From Flavobacteriia bacterium (GTDB lineage Bacteria > Bacteroidota > Bacteroidia > Flavobacteriales_D > Crocinitomicaceae): a stretch of 37,542 nt of DNA. Below are positions 37,485-37,542 of the stretch, one piece after another. A program made the translations under genes and the position numbers. Where the stretch lies: positions 1-37,542 of the forward strand of contig CANHVK010000016.1 of assembly GCA_947464135.1 (NCBI GenBank), given 5' to 3'. Under the pieces are notes generated by a model, which saw only the letters and a list, made by a program, of their open reading frames with translations, ran no database searches and was not told the DNA's origin. The stretch's first letter is position 1; each line of letters begins with the position of its first letter.

Positions 37485-37542
37485 CACACCGCAAACGAGT
37501 GGTGATTAAAATTTACGAGTGAATGAGATCACGAAGTAGAAC

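Larger units (their letters stand above)
37171..37542 (+). other. Intergenic region with tandem promoters, likely leader of a stable-RNA operon
   Basis: No reading frame of note on either strand. From 37171 to about 37350 the sequence is plain AT-rich DNA with no structure I can support. From 37359 to the window end there are two related promoters, each with a hairpin at the expected transcript start. The gene they serve is beyond the edge; an rRNA operon is the best guess, because Bacteroidota rRNA leaders commonly start with TTTGCA-C-CCGCAA-like sequence. Confidence 0.55.

Overview
The window looks like chromosomal DNA of a member of the Bacteroidota, most likely order Flavobacteriales. The DNA is AT-rich. 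Several intergenic regions carry the Bacteroidota promoter pattern (TTG, about 17-21 bp, then TAnnTTTG). Family-level markers agree: a type IX secretion (T9SS) type A C-terminal sorting domain, FISUMP-domain proteins, a GldI-like FKBP lipoprotein, the short Bacteroidota RNA polymerase omega subunit, DUF4835 next to recN, and a menaquinone gene (menD). No genus can be assigned from the sequence alone.

Layout. 1-1714 (minus): a partial DUF58 protein and an overlapping EamA/DMT permease. 1826-8212 (plus): a FISUMP protein, a beta-barrel protein, prmC, ligA, dapA and a DHH phosphoesterase. 8241-16906 (plus): a dense envelope and housekeeping run with two FKBP lipoproteins, an M23/LysM peptidase, bamD, rpoZ, coaBC, DUF4835, recN, DUF423 and a metallo-beta-lactamase-fold hydrolase. 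fabI follows at 16975. 17802-21125 (minus): a lipoprotein with the leukotriene-A4-hydrolase-type M1 fold but no catalytic residues, then tcdA and a short TatD hydrolase. 21201-23057 (plus): a POT peptide transporter with a clear terminator. 23115-24425: a decayed IS3-family element whose programmed frameshift site is intact but whose orfB has three lesions. 24491-26738 (minus): a second FISUMP lipoprotein and a DUF4836-like lipoprotein. 26787-28529 (plus): an acidic protein of unknown function and a sigma-54 response regulator without a DNA-binding domain. 28535-32912 (minus): glutathione peroxidase, an O-antigen-ligase/TPR membrane protein and a T9SS cargo protein. 32992-37115 (plus): menD, a TerC-family protein, three small genes and thioredoxin.

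The last ~430 bases have no gene. They hold the thioredoxin terminator and two near-identical tandem promoters, each followed by a conserved small hairpin. This is the arrangement expected just upstream of a strongly expressed stable-RNA (rRNA) operon beyond the window edge.

Most of the window is conserved core genome. The accessory or unusual parts are the dead M1-like lipoprotein, the IS3 remnant, the two FISUMP paralogues, the sigma-54 regulator with its acidic partner, and the tandem promoter module. I found no CRISPR array, phage, toxin-antitoxin pair or recognisable anti-phage system.
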